Origin: Lichina pygmaea
Lineage: Eukaryota; Ascomycota; Lichinomycetes; Lichinales; Lichinaceae
Direction of reading: 5' to 3'
Assembly (NCBI GenBank): GCA_963422465.1
Contig: OY730170.1
Location: forward strand, 3,014,379-3,078,378
DNA length: 64,000 nt
Position numbers and translations under genes: made by a program. Shown in pieces: positions 21,508 through 33,900 of this stretch (within the stretch, counting starts at the first letter, position 1; each line of letters opens with the position of its first letter). The notes under the pieces are model-generated. The model was given only the letters and a program-made list of their open reading frames with translations, was not told the DNA's origin and searched no databases.

Positions 21508-22041
21508 GGCTGAGGGGAAGATCTCCTTCGAAGGCTTTCACAAGGTAGAGCTTCCTAAACCTCAGCGAGAAAAAGATTGAACTGTCGAGCACCCAATTGA
21601 CACCCGACTAGCTGCTGTAAATAAGGCAGCTCTCGGCGTTCGAAATTACCTGCGGTGAAGGCCCAGTTTTAATTTGAGACTGCCAAGGCTCAGACCAACC
21701 AAGCAGGTTACCCCACCACGGGCGGCCAATGACAGCCGAGGAGTGACGTCACGGGCTCTCCGTACGAGTACATACATACGGATCATGGGAAGTGCGTAAC
21801 GTACCCTAAGCGTACTTGTACCGGTACTTCGTACGGTAAAGCTCAATTACTGTGCGGTGCGGTACGGTACCTACCGGTAAGCGCCACAGGCGCGTTTGAC
21901 TCAATCGCACGACGAACGACGACCGCTTCTATATCGACGGGCAAGGGGCCGTCCAGACTTCTTCTCGGCCTGTATTAGAGGGAAAGAGCCCAGTAGGAAC
22001 CATCAAACTAGAGAAATACAAGCTAGCCTCCTCAGAGAACG
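21508..22041. promoter_or_regulatory. Shared upstream region of two divergent genes
   Basis: 534 bp between the ATGs of the anoctamin and the metallophosphoesterase. The middle (about 21760-21880) is packed with GTAC-type motifs (TACGTACCC, GTACCGGTAC, GCGGTACGGTACC). No classical TATA box was identified. Its role as a promoter follows only from position. Confidence 0.4.
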
Positions 22042-22989
22042 ATGGTCAGATCGGATTTCGACCCGCCTAGTGTGCTGGAGCAGTTCCTGTCCAGGCCTCT
22101 GAAGACAACGGTGCGATACCTGTACGCCGCCATTCTCTTCCTACGAGGTCCAGCATATAGCCTACCGGCCCACAGACCCAAGATTCGGGTAGTCTGCATC
22201 TCGGACACACATAGCAAGGAAACATCGATACCCGATGGCGACTTGCTCGTTCACGCTGGGGACCTCTGCAACGACGGCAGTGTCCAGCATCTCCAAGAGC
22301 AGATCGATTGGCTCAACTCATTGCCACACCGAGAGAAGGTCGTGATCGCGGGCAACCACGACAGCTTTCTCGACCCGGCATCGCGTCGACCGAAGGATCA
22401 AGGCAAGACGTTGAAGTGGGGTGGCATTCGTTACCTCGAACGTTCGGCTGCGACGCTCGCCTTTCCGGACCATGAGAACAGGAAAGTATATCTCTATGGA
22501 GCGCCCGATATTCCGCGATGCGGCGGCGGCAACTTCGCCTTTCAACATCCGCGCGAACGCGACGTATGGACGGACACCATCCCCCTGGAAACAGACATCT
22601 TGGTCACACATGCTCCGCCAAAATATCATCTCGACCTGCCGGTAGCCAACGGCGACAAGTTTCTGCTCCGCCAGGTATGGAGAGTGCGGCCGACGCTGCA
22701 CGTCTTTGGTCATGTCCACGCAGGCTACGGCACCGAGGCGGCGCATTGGGACACGGCGCAAGAGACGTACGAGCGTATGATGAGCCGGAAGACGTACGGT
22801 GCTCTGACGGACATTTGCAGCATCGCAGCCTGGCGAGGCGTGATGTCGCTGTTGTACCACGGTTCGCGGGAGGTCCTGCGGAGTCGGGTGTGGGGTGAAA
22901 CCAGCCGCGGAAGCCTCTTGTTGAACGCATCCCTTTCTTACAGGGATACTGGCCGGCTGGGAAACCCAGCACATGTAGTCGAAATCTGA
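22042..22989 (+). CDS. Calcineurin-like metallophosphoesterase (MPPED1/239AB type)
   Basis: Single exon, 315 residues. The five metal-binding motifs of the calcineurin-like superfamily are present in order: CISDTHS (D-x-H, about 52-58), HAGDLCNDG (GD), GNHD (104-107), VTHAPP (H) and FGHVHAGYG (GHxH). The protein belongs to the MPPED1/MPPED2 group of cyclic-nucleotide and phosphoester hydrolases. A hydrophobic stretch at about 25-40 precedes the catalytic domain and may anchor it in a membrane. Natural substrate is unknown in fungi. It converges with the flavocytochrome gene, with 136 bp between stop codons. Confidence 0.92.
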   Translation: MVRSDFDPPSVLEQFLSRPLKTTVRYLYAAILFLRGPAYSLPAHRPKIRVVCISDTHSKETSIPDGDLLVHAGDLCNDGSVQHLQEQIDWLNSLPHREKVVIAGNHDSFLDPASRRPKDQGKTLKWGGIRYLERSAATLAFPDHENRKVYLYGAPDIPRCGGGNFAFQHPRERDVWTDTIPLETDILVTHAPPKYHLDLPVANGDKFLLRQVWRVRPTLHVFGHVHAGYGTEAAHWDTAQETYERMMSRKTYGALTDICSIAAWRGVMSLLYHGSREVLRSRVWGETSRGSLLLNASLSYRDTGRLGNPAHVVEI

Positions 22990-23125
22990 CCAAAAGAGGT
23001 CGAAAATGAGTGCAAATTCGTATGGATGCGTAGCGAGCCATATGGTCTTTCGGATTCGTCGACACCGTATGAAGACCGGGCTCGATGTCTGTGGCTGCCT
23101 ACCAGCGACGGCACCTTCCCTCGGA

Positions 23126-24859
23126 TCACAACTTGGATCTTGGCTGAGGCGATCCAAGCGGATCGTACAACCCAATGCCTAGCGTGTCTGACGGCACGTT
23201 CGAAATGTGCGTGTTCAGGGCCCTGGCATCGATGAACGACGTATTCAGTTGGTCGACGCTCGTGCAGCCGATGAGCCGCATGTTCATCTCCATCTCGTCT
23301 TTGAGTAGCTGGCAGGCGCGGTCCACTCCTGGTAGCCCGTATGCAGACATGGCGTACAAGAAAGGCCGTCCGATTCCAACGCCCCTGGCGCCCAAACACA
23401 ACGCCTTTATGATATCGGTCGCTCGACGTATGCCGCCGTCCACGAAGATCTCTATCCGGTCGGACAAGCCACGTTCGCGGAGGACAGGCATCGTCTCGGC
23501 CAAGATTTCGATGCCGGAGCGAGCGAAATCAAGTTGGCGACCGCCGTGGTTGGACAAGACGACACCATGCACACCACATTCGATGGCGTGGATGACGTCC
23601 TCAACTCTCTGAACGCCTTTGAGCACTATGGGCATCTTCGTTATTCGCCGAAACCAAGGAATACTGTCCCAGGAGAGGGCTGGGTCGATGAATGATGAGA
23701 TGGCGCGCGTGACTCCTTGGGATCTGTCGACCTCGTCCCCGCTCGAGGATTGCACGCTCGATCCGACATCGGAGAACTTGCTTCGCATGTCTTTCTCCCT
23801 TCGACCAAGCTGAGGCGCGTCTACGGTGATGAAAAGTGCTTTGCAACCCCGCATCTCGGCATGCTCGACGATCCGCTTGGTAATTTCGCGATCTTTATTC
23901 ACCTGAGTCACAAGTCAGCCACGACGACAGTCTCCCACTCCTTTGCGACAAGACCCTAGCTATGACTGCCGCATACGCAAACGTACGTAGAGCTGGAGCC
24001 ACTGCACTTGGTCACCTTGGCTTGCGTCGACAATCTCGTCGAAAGAGCAACTTGCGAGGGTTGGGATCATCTGCGCTACGCCGTGCCTTCTCGCTGCTCT
24101 TGTCAAGATCACTTCACCTTCGGGATGGCCCAGTTTTCCCAGAGCGGTGGCTGTAATGTAGAATGGCATCTCCATTCTCGTACCCAGCATGGTGGTGCTT
24201 GGATCTATCTTTTCCACGTTTACCAGCACCCTTGGTCGGAACCATATCCGATGGAAAGCGGAATGGTTCTCTCGCAGTGTCTGTGACATCCGCCAGTCCT
24301 TACTTGTTGACCTTCACACCAAGCCAAGGATACTTATGACTTACTATTTCATCGTCCGCTCCACTGGAATAGTAAGCCCACGCAGTCTTCTTCATCAGCG
24401 TTCTGGCCACGGCTTCAAAGTCCATGAGGTTATAGCATTGCTCTAGGATGGGCTTGGTGCGAATTCGCTCTTGGCGTGCTGCTTCGTCTGGATCATGCTC
24501 TCTTCGTTCCTCCTTTACAGTGGTCATATCAACCTCGCCGAGATGCTTGGAGGGGTCCAAATACTTTTCCAGGGTATCTGAAGGGTGGATCGGCTCAAAA
24601 ACCTCCGTGGCATCCTTTCCAGCATACTTGAGGATGATCTTCGAACCTCCCGGGTGCTCTTTGGTCAAGTCATCAGCACCGCAGATGAAGTCTTGACTCT
24701 GGTGCAGTATCAGGAACGGAGAGGTTGTATACCAGGTAGGAAATCAGTAACGTCGTATGCACTCCCGCGGATGATGATCCAGCAGTCGTCCGGGCTGCCA
24801 TGCTTGCTGACCTCATCCCCCTTGAGCTTGGTTCTCTGAGTGGGAGTTGGTCGATTCAT
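23126..24859 (-). CDS. Flavocytochrome b2-like FMN-dependent 2-hydroxy acid dehydrogenase/oxidase with PTS1
   Basis: Four exons: 24859-24733, 24658-24345, 24280-23987, 23902-23126; 503 residues. The N-terminal cytochrome b5 domain has the heme ligands in EHPGG (His44) and FEPIHPSD (His67). The FMN domain has AWAYYSSGADDE, FYITATALGKLGHPEGE, WLQLYVNKD, LFITVDAPQLGRREKD, IVLKGVQ, the catalytic His of SNHGGRQLDF (about 364) and FVDGGIRRATDIIKALCLGARGV. Yeast Cyb2 is an intermembrane-space L-lactate:cytochrome c reductase. Here no mitochondrial presequence is visible; the protein starts MNRPTPTQRTKLKGDEVSK and ends in SKL, the canonical type 1 peroxisomal targeting signal. It may therefore be a peroxisomal 2-hydroxy acid oxidoreductase (inference). 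Substrate could be lactate, glycolate or mandelate-type acids. Confidence 0.92.
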
Positions 24860-25598
24860 TTTGCAGGCACCTCAAGTGGGCAGATATATCACGGATTCGG
24901 TAGGTGATTTTGAAGCTTGGCTGTAGCTGAACGTGCCAAGTGGGAATGTTCGCTGCTTACATAGTAGTACTTGCTGGAACCCACCGTTCATTTTGTGACG
25001 TCACCCAGTTTGATGTGATTTGGTGCTAGACTCAGTGAAGGCTACGGTATGACGATCATCATCACTGGAACGGAGGCGCACTAGTGGCAAGGTTGCGGTG
25101 ATTGCCGCTATTCTTATCGGTGCAAGCACCGCCTATCACGAACTCAAGTACGGTCTACCGTACGATAGATGCGAGTATCAACAAGAGATGATGGCTTGTG
25201 ATGTATTACTTCAACAGCAACGAATATCTCATCTAGTGCTGTAAGCCTGTCGCTCACCCCAACTGCCATCGCTTTTCCCGTGAGAGTTGTGAGTTCATAG
25301 ACCTCGATATAGCTCCATCTCTATGCGCTTGTCTAAAGGCAGCTGACTCTTTGGAACAGGTATAATTTCATTAGTCCACCAATCTCCCTGCCGCCAGTTG
25401 GATCCAATCCGACATCAAGACACTGCTGGGTAGAGAGATTGGACGATCTGCCGGTCGAGTGGCATGGTCCAAACAAGTGCTGATAGTGAGATGCACTAGG
25501 GAATGCGTGAAAAACCACTCATATGAACTTGCAAGTAAACTACAGCGAGGTTTAGTATCGATATTTCCACTGCTGAGACACCTGCTCTACCACGTAAG
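24860..25598. other. Intergenic between divergent genes
   Basis: About 740 bp upstream of both the flavocytochrome gene and the Rab gene. No ORF with similarity. It must contain both promoters; no specific element could be assigned. Confidence 0.4.
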
Positions 25599-26523
25599 AT
25601 GGGTGATGTCGAGGCCAAGATCGTTGTGCTGGGCTCGCAAGGTAAGCCTCCCTTTACGACAAAGATCCTGCGAGTCATGACTGACCATGACAAACGAACT
25701 CGTCTCGTCAACAGCGGTAGGCAAAACCTCGCTTGTGCTGCGTTACACGAAGAATGTATACGCGACTTCACAGATGCCCTCGACCCTTGGCGCCTCCTTC
25801 CTCACTAAACGCGTCGTGGACGACGAGACGGGCACCACGGTCCGCCTTCAAATATGGGACACGGCCGGTCAAGAGCGTTTTCGGTCCATGTCCAGACTCT
25901 ACTACCGAGGTGCCCACGCCGGGTTGCTATGCTATGACATCACCAACGCACAGAGCTTTCAGGACATGACCCAATGGCTCGTCGAGCTGAAAGAAAACCT
26001 TGGCGAAGACGCCGTCCTACACGTCGTCGGAACAAAGAGCGATCTGGTCCAGCGAGATCCTAGTTTGAGGAAAGTGTCTTTCGACACTGTCATCAACTTC
26101 GTCGAAGAACAACTGGGCTCGAGGATACGCTCACCTTCGGGCAGCGGCGTCGGTTCGCGAACCCCGTCCGCCAAGAGGTCGAGTGGTCGATGGGGCAGCG
26201 ACGTTAGCTCCGACATGTGTCACGAGATCTCCGCAAAGGACGGCGAAGGCGTCGAGGAGGTCTTTCGGGTCATCACGCGCAAGCTGGTCGAGCAGAAGGC
26301 TGTCCGAGACACGAGAGAGGCCCTTGCGGCAGCCATGAACTCGTCACGTGCCAACGATGTGGTTTCTGGCCATGGAAGGGAGTTCGACAACCGCGGCAGC
26401 TTCCGGGTTGGCCGTAATAGAAGGAGCTGGATGGTTTTCCCGCCGAACTTGAGCACCGACCCCCTCTTCAACGGCGGGGACGATCCTGACGTGGCTCAAC
26501 GGCGACGTCCACGGTGCTGCTAA
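25599..26523 (+). CDS. Rab-family small GTPase
   Basis: Two exons: 25599-25641 and 25715-26523, 283 residues; the intron sits inside the P-loop codon set. G1 is GSQAVGKTS (11-19), switch I has STLGASFLTK, G3 is WDTAGQERFRSM, G4 is GTKSDL (T-K-S-D in place of N-K-x-D) and G5 is HEISAKDG. The C-terminus ends in Cys-Cys, the signal for double geranylgeranylation. RabF-type motifs (ERFRSMSRLYYRGA) place it in the Rab family, which directs vesicle traffic. It is longer than typical Rabs because of a Ser-rich insertion before G5 (about 155-180) and an extended tail. The exact Rab subgroup (Rab5/21/22/24-like) cannot be fixed by eye. It converges with YKT6. Confidence 0.9.
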
Positions 26524-26794
26524 CAGACCCGACCAACCTATCTCAGCTTCGCCAAGATTGCTCGACTCCTGACCTCACGCCCTCGAGCGACCAGTGCTAG
26601 TGTTGAACAGGGTGTCTCTAGTATGTTGGCTGTGTACAACACTTTCCACTGCATCTCAATCATTCGGCCCGAAATGGCCGGTCTTTATTACTTTCGTTCC
26701 GCGACGTTGATATATATACAAGGAAACTGAGGCATAACTAATTCTGGAATTCCTGACGACTTGGCGAGCTCGCTTTGGGTTGTCAAACTTGGGC

Positions 26795-27696
26795 TCACAT
26801 GACCACGCAACAGGAGTTCTGCTTCTTTGCCTGTAGATCTCCATGATGAATTAGGGGTGATCCCGTAGTTCTCATACCCGGGGGGGGGGGGGGGGGGGAC
26901 TATGACTAACCTGCGTGTAGAACATCTTGCTCTGAGCGCTGAGACCGTCGCTTTTCTGGACCAACGAATCGATCTTCTCGCCTCGCTCGAGCACGCTTTC
27001 GATGGTCTTGTGCAGCACGATTTTGGTGTCATCCAGCTCCCTCTGGATCTTCATGATACTGTCCGCCTGCTGGGGATCCTGATATTTCACGAGGTACTCC
27101 TTGAGTTCGGGAAACGTGATCTTGGTGTTGGGGGACGTGAAGGACGATCGAGGGTTCTTGGCCAAGAACTCGTCCACGATCTTCGAGAGCAGCTGGTGAG
27201 CGGCCAGGGCTGGGTAATCGTGGTCGGAGATGATGACGCCTGCAATGCCCTCGGAACGCCCGTACACGTGGAAAGTGTACGCTGCGATGAGCTAGTTAGA
27301 GCACTCGGCTCGACGCAGTCACGGATCCAGTAACCCACATCTCTCCTCGACGTCCTGCCGCTGACCGGGCCGAGTCCTCTCGGCCACGGTCTTGCTGAAC
27401 CTGCACCGTTCCGGCCCGTTAGATCCCAGCCCGGATGTCTACCGTCAACTTCGGGCGTACATGGTCATAAACTCGCCATAACTGACACCGTACGTAGTCA
27501 GCTGCTTGAATCTGACGAGCTCCCTGGCTTCGACCTACTTATCTCGGGTGAAGCGTGAGTAGCTTGAGAGATCCTTCTCGGCGCATAGCTCCACCGCCGG
27601 TCTCTCCTCGTTCCTGATGATCTACGCCGAAGTTATCAGCTGAGGCTCGTTGCACGATGTCTGCGTAAGTCATACACCAAGATAGTGGAGCTTCAT
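26795..27696 (-). CDS. YKT6: Ykt6 R-SNARE
   Basis: Six exons: 27696-27676, 27621-27539, 27481-27461, 27400-27339, 27281-26911, 26830-26795; 197 residues with all junctions in frame. Exon 1 encodes MKLHYLG and exon 3 is a 21-nt micro-exon. The longin domain is clear (IIRNEERPAVELCAEKDLSSYSRFTRDN, YGEFMTM|FSKTVAERTRPGQRQDVEE, YTFHVYGRSEGIAGVIISDHDYP). The R-SNARE coiled coil is KIQRELDDTKIVLHKTIESVLERGEKIDSLV, with Arg at the zero layer. The end, NSCCVVM, carries the palmitoylated Cys plus a CAAX farnesylation box. Ykt6 acts in ER-Golgi, vacuolar and autophagosome fusion. Its last intron contains a long poly-C tract on the sense strand. It is divergent from SLH1 with 289 bp between start codons. 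Confidence 0.95.
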
Positions 27697-27985
27697 GGCG
27701 GTCGCGATTCAGTAGGTAAGTGTTGGGACTCGTCTGATACAATTCTGGAAGTCGGTCGACCGCTATGTTGGTTCTGCCTCCGCTCAACTGGGCCAGGCAG
27801 CGACGGGTTTGGTGGGGAAGATGCGCGGCGCACAGGTGATTGTTGGTTGGTCACAAGCTAATGATCTTTGTTCCCAACCCCTACTAGCCGAAACAAGCCA
27901 CCAGAAGGCTGCTGCATTTGCCTGAAGACACCCCGCCAGGATAGCTTCTACACACCCGGCATTCTCGGACAAGGCAACCTTCATC
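27697..27985. promoter_or_regulatory. Compact shared promoter region of YKT6 and SLH1
   Basis: Only 289 bp separate the two start codons, so 5' UTRs and both promoters must lie here. No TATA box or known binding site stands out. Assignment is by position only. Confidence 0.45.
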
Positions 27986-30900
27986 ATGTCTCCCTCGGTC
28001 TTCATGGAGGCGGAAGATCAGTGGCTTGCGCAATTGCGGACGATGCGAGATGCCCTCGCTGAGCTAAAGCAGAGTCACGATCTCTCCACAGTCAAGGATG
28101 ACGAGACGCCACAGTACGGCCAAGATATCATTCTCGATGACCTCGACTCCTCAGAGCCCAGCTGGACCGACGACTTGTGGGAACCCGAGCTGGAGAGGGA
28201 AACAGAGAGCGACTTTGGTGACGGCCTCGATGTCACTCGCGGTATCAATGGTGGCGCCTCCGACAACGGTGTTGGAGGCAGCAGCTTCGGTGGTGGCTGG
28301 TTGTCGGCCAAGTGCATCAGCTTCGCAAGGCACAATCCTGGTCTGGACGCCACCGAGCTACAGGAGCAGATCATGGCCATCTTGGCGTCTGATAGCGATG
28401 GTGATTGCGACCAGCAGAGTTTCAGGTCGATCTTACTGACAAAGCATATCAGAAGCCGCTTTGCAATCTCTGCTCATCGATATCCTTGGGTTTGACGATC
28501 TTGCCCTGGTCATGGAACTTCTGGCTCATCGAAAAGAGATTGTAGCGTCTCAGCGCGTTGCAGCAGAGAAACAGAACGGTGTCCTGGGTCGTCTTCATTC
28601 CAGACAGGAAAGGGAAGAGTCGCTTCGCAGGCTAGACTATGAACACAAGAATGCTACGCTGGGCCCTAGTATTGATCGTGATGGTGCACGGTACCCGCAT
28701 GTGTACAAGGCTCAAGAGGCAGGGAACACGTTGAGCGTGGTGGGAAAGCGGTATGCGTTGCCTTTGGGCAGTGAGAGGAAGGAGTATCCGGTCAGTTGCA
28801 CTTTCGTGGTGCTTTGCATGTCTCCTGCTGACCCATCGCCTGAAGAAATACGAAGAATACTCAATCCCTGCCACCAGAGTGGGGACGTTGGCGTCGGGGC
28901 AGAAATTGATCCAGGTTGCCGAGATGGACGGGCTGTGTCAGAAGACGTTCAAGGGCTATAAAGCTCTCAATCGCATGCAGAGTCTTGTGTACCCTGTTGC
29001 CTACCGGACCAGTGAGAACTTGCTGATATGTGCTCCAACCGGTGCGGTAAGCCATGCAAGGTCTTCATATCCATCGGACTCGAGTTAGGGTTGTGAGAGA
29101 AGCTGACCGAATGTCACTACAGGGAAAAACTGATGCGGCTATGCTGACAGTCCTCAATGCCGTTGCAAAGAACGTCACGCCTAACCCGATAGAGGAGCCG
29201 GATGCCTTGGATTTTATAGTTCAAACGGAAAGCTTCAAGATTGTCTACGTCGCCCCGATGAAAGCACTGGCGGCAGAGATTACTCAGAAGCTTGGGAAGA
29301 GACTGGCCTGGCTGGGGATAAAGGTGCGCGAGCTGACAGGCGATATGCATCTAACCAAGTCCGAGATTGTGCAGACACAGATTTTGGTCACGACGCCGGA
29401 AAAATGGGACGTTGTCACCCGCAAGAGCTCCGGAGATACCGAGCTCGTACAGAAGGTCCGACTGCTCATCATAGACGAAGTGCATATGTTGCACGACGAG
29501 AGAGGTGCGGTCATCGAGTCGCTTGTTGCCCGCACCCAGCGCCAAGTTGAAAGCACGCAGTCCCTCATCCGCATCGTGGGCCTCTCGGCGACGTTGCCAA
29601 ACTATATCGACGTTGCAGACTTTCTCAAGGTCAATCGCATGGCAGGCCTCTTCTATTTTGATGCTTCCTTCAGACCCGTGCCGCTGGAGCAACACTTTAT
29701 TGGAGTCAAAGGCAAAGCTGGCTCCAAGGTCTCCAAGGATAATTTGGAGCTTGCGAGTTTCGAAAAGGTCAAGGGCATGCTTCAGCTGGGTCATCAGGTC
29801 ATGGTCTTCGTTCACTCTCGCAAGGATACTCTTCTCACCGCCAGAAACTTTCATCAGATGGCCGTGGATCAAGGTTGTACCGATCTGCTCGTCTCTCAAG
29901 ATCAACCTGGTCTAGATCTTGCAAAAAAGGAGCTGCAGAAATCCAGAGGAAGAGAATTGCGGGAGCTTTTCCAGAAGGGTTTTGGCATCCATCATGCCGG
30001 AATGGCTCGCTCGGATCGAAATCTGATGGAGAGGCTGTTTGCCGAAGGGCATATACAGGTTTTGTGCTGCACCGCGACCTTAGCGTGGGGTGTCAATCTT
30101 CCAGCGGCGGCGGTCGTTATCAAAGGGACTCAGCTCTACAGCCCTCAAGAAGGCAAATTCGTCGACCTCGCGATTCTCGATGTGCTCCAGATATTTGGCC
30201 GCGCTGGCCGACCGCAATTCCAGGCTAGCGGTGTCGGTTTCATCGTCACCTCTCATGACAAGCTGGCTCATTATCTTTCTGCTGTCACCCAGCAGCAGCC
30301 CATCGAATCGAAATTCTCTTCTAGGCTGGTCGATAACCTTAACGCCGAGGTCGCGCTGGGCACGGTTACTTCTGTCGCCGAGGCCGTCCAGTGGATGGGC
30401 TATTCATACATGTTCGTCCGCATGCAGAAAAGCCCCCTTACGTACGGTATCGACTGGGCCGAGATTCGAGACGATTCGCGCTTGGTGCTGCGAAGACGCC
30501 AGATGATCATCGGGGCGGCCCGGATCCTTCAGCAGAGCCAGATGATCATCTTCAACGAGATGACGGAGGAGCTTCGTAGCAAAGACATCGGACGCATTGC
30601 TAGTCAGTTCTATATCCTGCAAACCAGCATCGAGATTTTCAATACCATGATGCGACCTTATGCCACCGAAGCGGACGTGCTCAAGATGCTCAGCATGAGC
30701 GGTGAGTTTGACAATATTCAGTCTCGAGACAGCGAATCGAACGAGCTGTTGCGGCTGAAGGATGAGGCGGTTCCGTGTGAGGTCGGGGGAGGCATCGATC
30801 AGCCGCATACCAAAACAAACATCCTTCTCCAATCCTACATCTCTCGAGCTCGGATCGAGGATTTTGCATTGGTGTCCGACACGGCATACGTTGCGCAGAA

Positions 30901-33900
30901 CGCAGCTCGGATATGTCGTGCTCTCTTCATGATTGCCTTGAACCGCCGCTGGGGCTATCAGTGTCTGGTGCTGCTGTCCCTGAGCAAGTCGATAGAAAAG
31001 CAGTACGTCGTCAACAGCCATTGGTCGTTATACACTCTGATTGGAATCATAGAATATGGCCTTATCAGCACCCACTTCATCAGTTCGACTTGCCTCAGCC
31101 GGTCCTTCGAAACCTCGAAGCAAAGCACTCGTCGTCGTCGATCGAGTCTTTAAAGGACATGGATGCGGCCGAGATAGGACAACTGGTCCATAACCACCGG
31201 ATGGGATCCACAATCTCTCATATCCTTTCAAACTTCCCCACCCTGAATGTCGATGCTGAAATCGCCCCCTTGAATCGTGACATTCTGAGGATGCGATTGC
31301 ACATTGCGGCAGATTTCCGCTGGAACGACCGGCACAACGGGACCTCCGAGTCATACTGGATCGTGGTCGAGAACTCTGAAACGTCTGAGATCTATCACCA
31401 CGAATTCTTTCTGCTGAACAGGAAGAAGCTACACCACCAGCATGAGCTAGACTTCACAATCCCGCTGTCGGATCCACTCCCATCTCAGATCTACGTCCGA
31501 GCCGTCTCGGACCGATGGCTGGGCGCTGAAACCGTGACGCCTGTTTCTTTTCAGCATCTCATCAGGCCAGACACTGAAAGCGTTTACACGGATCTTCTGA
31601 ACCTCCAGCCACTTCCCATCTCCGCTCTGAACAATCCACTGCTCGAAGAGATCTATGGTCAGCGCTTCCAATACTTCAACCCCATGCAGACCCAGATCTT
31701 CCACTGCTTGTATCATACCTCGTCCAACGTCCTCCTGGGGTCCCCCACAGGCAGCGGGAAAACCATCGCCGCCGAACTGGCAATGTGGTGGGCGTTTCGG
31801 CAAAAGCCAGGCTGCAAGGTCGTCTACATCGCACCGATGAAGGCGCTCGTCAGAGAACGAGTGTCCGATTGGCGAGCTCGTCTGACACGGCCCATGGGTC
31901 TCAAGCTCGTCGAGCTGACGGGTGACAACACGCCTGACACCCGAACCATCAAAGACGCTGATATCATCATCACGACCCCGGAAAAATGGGATGGTATCAG
32001 TCGAAGTTGGCAAACACGAGGCTACGTGCGCCAGGTAGCACTGGTGATCATCGACGAGATCCATCTTCTCGGGGGCGATAGAGGGCCCATCCTCGAGATT
32101 ATAGTCTCCCGCATGAACTACATTGCAGCTCAGACGGACCAATCTGTAAGGATCGTCGGGATGTCAACCGCATGTGCCAATGCCACGGATCTCGCCAATT
32201 GGCTCGGCGTCAAGGACGGACTGTTCAACTTCCGTCACTCGGTCCGGCCGGTTCCCCTGGAGATATACATCGATGGCTTCCCAGAGCAACGGGGATTTTG
32301 TCCGCTCATGCAGTCGATGAACCGGCCAACGTTCCTCGCCATCAAATCCCATTCTCCTGACAAACCAGCAATTGTCTTTGTGCCCTCCCGTCGGCAAACT
32401 CGCTTGACGGCAAAGGACTTGATCAACTTCTGCGGCATGGAAGACAACCCGCGGAGGTTCCTCCAGATGTCTGAGGATGATCTTGAAGCGAATCTGTTCC
32501 GCGCGAAGGATGAGAGCCTGCGAGAAGCATTGACGTTCGGGATCGGCCTTCATCACGCTGGTCTTGTGGAGTCCGACAGGAAGCTAGCCGAAGAACTCTT
32601 TGCCAACAACAAGATTCAGGTGCTTGTTGCAACCAGCACCCTCGCCTGGGGAGTCAACCTGCCAGCTCATTTGGTCGTGGTCAAGGGCACCCAGTTCTTC
32701 GACGCGAAGATCGAGGGATACAAAGATGCGGACCTGACAGATGTCCTGCAGATGCTCGGGAGAGCGGGCCGGCCACAGTTTGACTCTTCGGGTGTGGCTC
32801 GCATCTTCACGCAGGAGGCCAAGAAAGCTTTTTACAAGCACTTCTTGCACACGGGATTCCCGGTCGAGTCGTCGTTGCACAACGTTCTCGACAACCACTT
32901 GGGCGCCGAGATCTCGGCGCAGACCATCAACACCAAGCAAGATGCGCTGGACTACTTGACCTGGACCTTCTTCTTCCGTCGGGTGCACAAGAACCCTTCT
33001 TTCTACGGACTGGAGATCTCAGCAGAGGAACACAACACGACAGCCGCCCAGGCTCTTGCTAACACTTTCATGATCGAACTGGTGGACAAGTCGCTCAATG
33101 AGCTTGCCCAATCGAAGTGTATCACCATCCACTCCAACGGAGATGTCGATCCAACTCCCCTCGGCAAGATCACGAGCTACTATTATCTATCCCATCGAAC
33201 CGTTCGCCAACTGGTTGGCAAGGCAAAGAGACGCCCAAAGTTTGAAGAGGTGCTATCTTGGATGTGTTCTGCAAGCGAGTATGATGAACTGCCTGTCCGC
33301 CACAACGAGGATCTCATCAATGCAGAGCTCTCCAAGAACCTGCCTTTCGGTGGGGAGGTGCTCGGCTTGCCAATGTGGGATCCTCATGTGAAAGCATTCC
33401 TTCTCATACAGGCGTTCATGTCTCGCATTGAGCTGCCCATTTCAGACTATGTCACGGATCAGAACTCTGTAAGTTGCAAGGCCCAAAGGCTGTTTGTTTT
33501 TTTGCTATCTAATCACATTGTGTCATCTAGGTTCTCGACCAAAGCATACGCATCATTCAGGTGAGGCCTCCGATTCTTTCTTCCGTGGGCCACACGAGCT
33601 GACCCTTGCTGGCCAGGCATCCATCGACGTTCTCGCCGAATTAGGATATCTCTCCAGTTGCGTCGGCATGATGACCTTGCTACAATGCATCAAATCTGCT
33701 CGATGGCCGAGCGACCGTCCGCTATCAATCTTCCCAGGCGTAGAGCCCATACAGGCACAAAAGAACTCTGGGGGTACCTCTCCTCTCCCTCCGCTTACCG
33801 AAGTGGCCGGGCTGCCTACCAATGCGCTCAACGGGTTGATGGACCGGCTGTCTGTTCCCACTGGCGACCGACCTCAATTCACGCGGGCGTCATCGATGCT

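Noticed and set aside
22318-23175. Minus-strand 285-codon ORF antisense to the metallophosphoesterase
   Set aside because: Opposes a gene with all catalytic motifs; no similarity of its own.
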